Positions 8,369 to 11,672 of a stretch of DNA of 11,672 nucleotides are shown one piece after another. Position 1 is the first letter of the stretch. Every line of letters starts with the position of its first letter. The notes under the pieces are model-generated. The model did no database searches, had not been told where the DNA came from, and worked only from the letters and a program-made list of their open reading frames with translations. Where the stretch lies: positions 1 to 11,672 of the forward strand of contig JAGAUD010000019.1 of NCBI GenBank assembly GCA_017620975.1, given 5' to 3'. Source of the stretch: Lachnospiraceae bacterium. GTDB taxonomy: Bacteria; Bacillota_A; Clostridia; Lachnospirales; Lachnospiraceae. A program made the translations under genes and the position numbers.

Positions 8369-8494
8369 GTAAATATAGTTGAAAGTTCAACAGAGTTGAT
8401 GGTGCAGAAGATGGAACTGACGGGCAGAAACGATGGAGACACGAACGATATAGAATAGAGAAGAAGTTAGTTAGAGTATAACAGGAGAACGTGT

Positions 8495-10183
8495 ATGGGC
8501 AGACGGGTAGCAATTGGTATTCAGAATTTTAAAGAAATTATTGAAAACAATTACTTTTATGTTGATAAAACACCATTTATCAGGGAATGGTGGGAGAGTG
8601 GAGATGCAGTAACCCTTATCACACGTCCTCGCCGCTTTGGAAAAACGCTGACTATGAGCATGGTAGAGCAGTTCTTTTCCCTGGAGTATGCCGGTGGAAG
8701 TGATTTGTTCGAAGACCTGTCCATCTGGCAGGAAGAGAAGTATCGTAATCTGCAGGGAACTTATCCGGTTATATTCCTTAGTTTTGCAGGTGTGAAAGAA
8801 ACTTCTTTTGAACAGGCAAGAAAAGCTATATGCCAAATTATCAAGAGATTATATGACAATTACGATTTCCTCCTAGAGGGGGATTTGTTAAATGAAAGTC
8901 AAAAAGCAGAATTCCGAAATATATCTGTAGATATGGAGAATTATGAGGTCTCGTTTTCAATCAATACATTAACCATGTATTTATATCGTTATTATGGTAA
9001 GAAGGTTATCATGCTATTAGATGAATACGATACGCCTATACAGGAAGCCTATGTCAATGGATACTGGGAAGAACTGACAGCTTTCATCAGAAGTTTGTTT
9101 AATTCTACATTTAAGACCAATCCTTATCTGGAACGGGCCATTATGACAGGGATCACCAGAGTGAGTAAAGAATCAATCTTTTCAGATTTGAATAATCTGA
9201 AGGTTGTAACAACCACGTCCAATGAGTATGCAGACTGCTTTGGGTTTACTGAAAAAGAAGTGTATGCTGCAATGGATGAATGTGGTCTTGCTGAAAAGGA
9301 AGAGGTGAGGAAATGGTATGATGGATTTGCTTTTGGAGATAAACGTGATATTTACAATCCGTGGTCCATTTTAAATTATCTGGATACAGGGAAAATTATG
9401 ACCTATTGGGCAAATACCAGTTCCAACAGTCTGGTTGGAAAGCTGATCCGGGAGGGAAGCAAGAACATAAAAGCGTCCTTTGAAGCATTATTGGATGGAG
9501 AACACTTAAGAACCCATATCGATGAGCAGATTGTATACAATCAGTTGGATGCGGACGAACAGGCAATCTGGAGTCTGCTGCTGGCCAGTGGGTATTTGAA
9601 GGTGATAAGCTATGAAGAATATGGTCCGGAGGAGATCATTTCACCGGAATACGAGCTGGCACTGACCAATCTTGAGGTGAAAATCATGTTCCAGAATATG
9701 ATTCGACGGTGGTTTGGAGAAGTAAAATCCGACTATAATGATTTTGTAAAAGCCTTGCTTTTAGGGGATGTAAAATCCATGAATCATTACATGAATCGGG
9801 TGGCACTTAAAACCTTCAGTTATTTTGATACAGGAAAGGCACCCTCGGAAGCAGAGCCGGAGCGTTTTTATCACGGTTTTGTGTTGGGATTGATTGTGGA
9901 ATTAAACGGCAGATATATTGTCACTTCCAACCGGGAAAGCGGTTTTGGCAGGTATGATGTAGTGTTAGAACCGTTAAAAGGAAATGATTTCGCATATATT
10001 TTAGAATTCAAGGTTCATGATCCGGAAGATGAGAAGACACTTAAAGATACGGTGGCAGCGGCTCTTGACCAGATCAGGGAGAAGCAGTATGAAGCCGTAC
10101 TTTTATCAAAAGGAGTTCCGGCAGAACGTATCCGGAAGTATGGGTTTGCCTTTGAAGGGAAAAAAGTATTGATTAGCCCCTAA
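8495..10183 (+). CDS. AAA-ATPase-like protein with C-terminal PD-(D/E)XK nuclease-like domain
   Basis: This 562-residue protein matches the two-domain architecture AAA-ATPase-like plus PDDEXK_9 (DUF1703 type), found in many copies in gut Firmicutes and Bacteroidetes. The N-terminus opens with IGIQNFKEIIENNYFYVDKT (7-26), typical of the family. The degenerate Walker A is TRPRRFGKTLT (43-53) and Walker B is VIMLLDEYDTP (171-181). GITRVSKESIFSDLNNL (219-235) and KWYDGFAFG (273-281) are further family signatures. The C-terminal nuclease-like core reads GFGRYDVV (483-490) and ILEFKV (502-507), giving Asp 488 with Glu 504-x-Lys 506. All the expected catalytic-type residues are present, so it looks intact. 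AGGAGA (8482-8487) precedes ATG 8495. Function is unknown; roles in defence or mobile DNA have been suggested for related folds but nothing here proves them. No partner gene adjoins it. Confidence 0.9.
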   Translation: MGRRVAIGIQNFKEIIENNYFYVDKTPFIREWWESGDAVTLITRPRRFGKTLTMSMVEQFFSLEYAGGSDLFEDLSIWQEEKYRNLQGTYPVIFLSFAGVKETSFEQARKAICQIIKRLYDNYDFLLEGDLLNESQKAEFRNISVDMENYEVSFSINTLTMYLYRYYGKKVIMLLDEYDTPIQEAYVNGYWEELTAFIRSLFNSTFKTNPYLERAIMTGITRVSKESIFSDLNNLKVVTTTSNEYADCFGFTEKEVYAAMDECGLAEKEEVRKWYDGFAFGDKRDIYNPWSILNYLDTGKIMTYWANTSSNSLVGKLIREGSKNIKASFEALLDGEHLRTHIDEQIVYNQLDADEQAIWSLLLASGYLKVISYEEYGPEEIISPEYELALTNLEVKIMFQNMIRRWFGEVKSDYNDFVKALLLGDVKSMNHYMNRVALKTFSYFDTGKAPSEAEPERFYHGFVLGLIVELNGRYIVTSNRESGFGRYDVVLEPLKGNDFAYILEFKVHDPEDEKTLKDTVAAALDQIREKQYEAVLLSKGVPAERIRKYGFAFEGKKVLISP

Positions 10184-10197
10184 ATATGTAATATTAT
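10169..10197 (+). promoter_or_regulatory. Candidate promoter for the sugar kinase gene
   Basis: TTGATT (10169-10174), inside the last codons of the preceding gene, and TATTAT (10192-10197) are 17 bp apart. The predicted leader (about 10204-10276) contains an inverted repeat, AACAGG (10212-10217) with CCTGTT (10229-10234), that could be an operator or a small leader hairpin. Confidence 0.45.
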
Positions 10198-10276
10198 ACT
10201 AAATATCAACGAACAGGAGCAGATGCAACCTGTTTTGCGGAAGCGGCAAATGCCAATCAAAGGAGAGTAAAATATT

Positions 10277-11299
10277 ATGAAAAAAGAATTCGACTTATTA
10301 TCCCTGGGAGAACTGTTACTGCGTCTGTCTCCACCTGATAATGAAAGAATGAGCAGAGGAGGTACCTTTAATAAACAGGTAGGAGGCGCAGAACTGAACG
10401 CCATTACCGGAGCTGCCATGCTGGGACTTCGCTGTGGTATCATTTCCAAACTGCCTGCCAATGATCTCGGTACTTTTGTAAAAAATACAATTCGCCAGGG
10501 CGGTGTCAGTGATGACTACCTGGTATACGACAGTGATAAAGATGCCAGACTGGGCGTGTATTATTATGAAAATGGTGCTTACCCCAGAAAGCCCCGCATC
10601 GTCTATGACAGGAAAAATACCTCCGTCAATAAGATTCAGATAGCAGACTACAGTGACAACATGTACAGTTCTGCCAGATGCTTCCACACCAGCGGTATCA
10701 CACTGGCGCTGAGTCCTCAGGTAAGAGAGACTGCCATTGAAATGATCAAGCGTTTTAAGGCAGAGGGAGCAATCATTTCCTTTGATGTGAACTTCCGCGG
10801 TAATCTGTGGAGTGGTCCGGAGGCTAAGGAATGCATAGAAAGGATTCTTCCTTATGTGGATATATTCTTCTGTTCAGAGGATACAGCCAGACTCACTTTC
10901 CTGAAGGAAGGCGATGTCCGAAGCATTATGAAGAGCTTTACTGAAGAATATCCTATTTCCCTTGTAGCCTCAACCCGGAGAATTGTTCACAGTCCTAAGA
11001 GACATACCTTTGGTTCTATCATTTACAGTGCAAAAGATGATACTTTTTACGAAGAAGCTCCTTATGCAGATATTGAAGTGGTTGACCGTATCGGAAGCGG
11101 GGATGCCTATATCTCAGGTGTATTGTATGGATATTTAACTTATGAAGGAGACTATCAGAAAGCTCTGGAATACGGTAATGCCATCAGCGCATTGAAAAAT
11201 ACCATTCCCGGCGACCTTTTGTGTACAGATTTAAAAGAAATCGACGGTATTATCAAAGAACATAAATCCACCGGGCGTATCGCGGAAATGGATCGATAA
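10277..11299 (+). CDS. PfkB-family sugar kinase, 2-keto-3-deoxygluconate kinase-like
   Basis: This 340-residue cytoplasmic kinase belongs to the PfkB/ribokinase family, which transfers phosphate from ATP to a sugar hydroxyl. Visible features are LSLGELLLRLSP (8-19), the substrate-side glycine motif VGGAELN (35-41), ISFDVNFRGNLW (167-178) and the catalytic GSGDA (273-277) with the base Asp 276. The DxNxR..LW pattern and the early tyrosine-rich lid (GVYYYENG, 93-100) resemble KdgK, which makes 2-keto-3-deoxy-6-phosphogluconate in hexuronate breakdown. AAAGGAG (10259-10265) supports ATG 10277. No KDPG aldolase or uronate gene is adjacent within the window; a partner may lie beyond the repeats. 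Fructokinase or another PfkB activity is possible, so no symbol is given. No convincing terminator was found after it. Confidence 0.88.
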   Translation: MKKEFDLLSLGELLLRLSPPDNERMSRGGTFNKQVGGAELNAITGAAMLGLRCGIISKLPANDLGTFVKNTIRQGGVSDDYLVYDSDKDARLGVYYYENGAYPRKPRIVYDRKNTSVNKIQIADYSDNMYSSARCFHTSGITLALSPQVRETAIEMIKRFKAEGAIISFDVNFRGNLWSGPEAKECIERILPYVDIFFCSEDTARLTFLKEGDVRSIMKSFTEEYPISLVASTRRIVHSPKRHTFGSIIYSAKDDTFYEEAPYADIEVVDRIGSGDAYISGVLYGYLTYEGDYQKALEYGNAISALKNTIPGDLLCTDLKEIDGIIKEHKSTGRIAEMDR

Positions 11300-11403
11300 A
11301 CGCGGTACCTTTGGATGTATGCGCATGCGCTTTTCCTGCCAGTGGCTGACGTGTGAACTGTGGCGTAAGTAACAATGTTTTTACCATTTTAATAAAAATT
11401 AAG

Positions 11404-11432
11404 TTGCCATGTTCCCCAGGATGTGGGATAAT
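11404..11432 (+). promoter_or_regulatory. Extended -10 promoter facing the hairpin repeats
   Basis: TTGCCA (11404-11409) and GATAAT (11427-11432) are exactly 17 bp apart, and TGG directly precedes the -10, giving an extended -10 TGn. Predicted start is near 11438-11440, inside the left arm of the first stem-loop, so a transcript would begin essentially at the structure. The 11300-11403 stretch upstream holds only a GCGCATGCGC palindrome and no gene. Confidence 0.5.
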
Positions 11433-11672
11433 GTAGCATATCGGAAGGAAATCAAGCGCTCGCGAAGCGAGCATTTGATTTCACCCGATATGCTAACGAG
11501 AAAGTCAGGTGCGAAGCACCGTAGGCGCGAGAGCGCCGTGAGCGCGAAGCGCGGGACTTTCGAGTATGACAGAAAGGAAATCAAGCGCTCGCGAAGCGAG
11601 CATTTGATTTCACCCGATATGCTAACGAGAAAGTCAGGTGCGAAGCACCGTAGGCGCGAGAGCGCCGTGAGC
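11409..11672 (+). CDS. Doubtful Arg/Lys-rich repeat reading frame, open to window end
   Basis: An 88-codon frame starts at ATG 11409 (or ATG 11421) and reaches the window edge without a stop. After MFPRMWDNVAY it enters a 43-residue repeat (RKEIKRSRSEHL, then SPDMLTRKSGAKHRRRESAVS, then RGTFEYD) that recurs because the DNA repeat is 129 bp, a multiple of three. It is strongly basic and has no recognised domain, no ribosome binding site at either ATG, and both ATGs lie upstream of the likely transcription start. An antisense frame is stop-free too. These facts favour an accidental frame inside a structured repeat, although annotation pipelines would probably call it a gene. Confidence 0.15.
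   Translation, partial: MFPRMWDNVAYRKEIKRSRSEHLISPDMLTRKSGAKHRRRESAVSAKRGTFEYDRKEIKRSRSEHLISPDMLTRKSGAKHRRRESAVS
11434..11495 (+). other. Long stem-loop at the left edge of the repeat array
   Basis: Three nested stems share one axis. TAGCATATCGG (11434-11444) pairs with CCGATATGCTA (11485-11495), 11 bp. GAAATCAA (11448-11455) pairs with TTGATTTC (11475-11482), 8 bp. GCTCGC (11458-11463) pairs with GCGAGC (11467-11472) around a GAA loop. Only short internal loops separate them. The outermost left arm is absent before the second copy, where the sequence is GAGTATGACAG instead. Confidence 0.85.
11445..11573 (+). repeat. Tandem structured repeat, copy 1 (129 bp)
   Basis: This is the first complete unit of a tandem array. 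It starts AAGGAAATCAAGCGCTCGCG and ends GAGTATGACAGA. It contains the inner stems of the long hairpin and a complete junction fold at 11500-11561. GCGAAGC occurs three times (11462-11468, 11511-11517, 11544-11550), each time at a hairpin tip. Base composition changes sharply from the AT-rich flank to GC-rich arms, unlike the neighbouring genes. Confidence 0.95.
11500..11561 (+). other. Three-arm junction fold inside repeat copy 1
   Basis: GAAAGTC (11500-11506) pairs with GACTTTC (11555-11561) and closes three consecutive hairpins: GGTGC-GAA-GCACC (11508-11520), GGCGC-GAGA-GCGCC (11524-11537, a GNRA-type loop) and GCGC-GAA-GCGC (11542-11552). Outside the closing stem, opposed G/A pairs and then C-G and A-T could extend it. 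All arms are perfect. The fold could form in RNA or in single-stranded DNA. Confidence 0.8.
11574..11672 (+). repeat. Tandem structured repeat, copy 2 (99 bp visible, cut by window end)
   Basis: All 99 visible bases match copy 1 (11445-11543) at an offset of 129 bp. Two further GCGAAGC heptamers lie at 11591-11597 and 11640-11646; the third junction arm is cut off. Identity without a single change implies recent duplication, active homogenisation or strong selection. The array length cannot be seen. Confidence 0.95.

Noticed and set aside
11321..11334. GCGCATGCGC followed by TTTT as the kinase terminator
   Set aside because: The palindrome has no room for a loop, so it is a poor intrinsic terminator.
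11399..11584. 61-codon antisense frame across the repeats
   Set aside because: It starts at TTG without a ribosome binding site and lies within the structured repeat; openness is explained by the 43-codon periodicity.
11445..11672. CRISPR array
   Set aside because: The unit is 129 bp, directly tandem with no variable spacers, and no cas gene is present.

Overview
The window looks like chromosome from a spore-forming Clostridia bacterium, most likely a gut Lachnospiraceae relative. The basis is spoVG, AAGGAGG-type ribosome binding sites, moderate GC, a two-gene threonine/serine exporter-like pair, and an AAA-ATPase/PD-(D/E)XK protein of a kind abundant in gut Firmicutes. The taxonomic call is inference from gene content, not a database match.

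Layout. 1-237 (+) is the 3' part of spoVG, followed by a strong intrinsic terminator. 337-1656 (-) is a family 4 glycosidase (MelA-type alpha-galactosidase), divergent from an AraC-family regulator (1766-2566, +). The 109-bp gap between them carries a repeated TTTTTGTTRC motif that is a good operator candidate. 2649-3221 (pth) and 3253-6810 (mfd) form the housekeeping core. Bacillus subtilis also has spoVG, pth and mfd in this order, so the sugar module appears to sit inside the old spoVG-pth-mfd neighbourhood. A ThrE-like exporter pair follows (6807-7568 and 7694-8149); its first gene overlaps the mfd stop by 4 bp, so pth-mfd-thrE-like genes probably form one operon.

The second half is more accessory. 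8150-8494 holds a well-initiated 33-residue small protein gene. 8495-10183 encodes a 562-residue AAA-ATPase-like/PD-(D/E)XK protein of unknown function. 10277-11299 encodes a PfkB-family sugar kinase resembling 2-keto-3-deoxygluconate kinase.

The most unusual part is the last ~240 bp. A 129-bp unit begins at 11445 and repeats with no mismatch from 11574 to the window edge (99 bp visible). Each unit has one long hairpin plus a four-way-junction-like fold. Three of its arms carry GCGAAGC, a heptamer known for an exceptionally stable DNA mini-hairpin. A good extended -10 promoter (TTGCCA-N17-GATAAT) ends 2 bp before the structure. The unit is exactly 43 codons long and has a stop-free frame on each strand. 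This could be a mobile palindromic repeat, an array of structured RNAs, or, less likely, an Arg/Lys-rich repeat peptide. It continues beyond the window.
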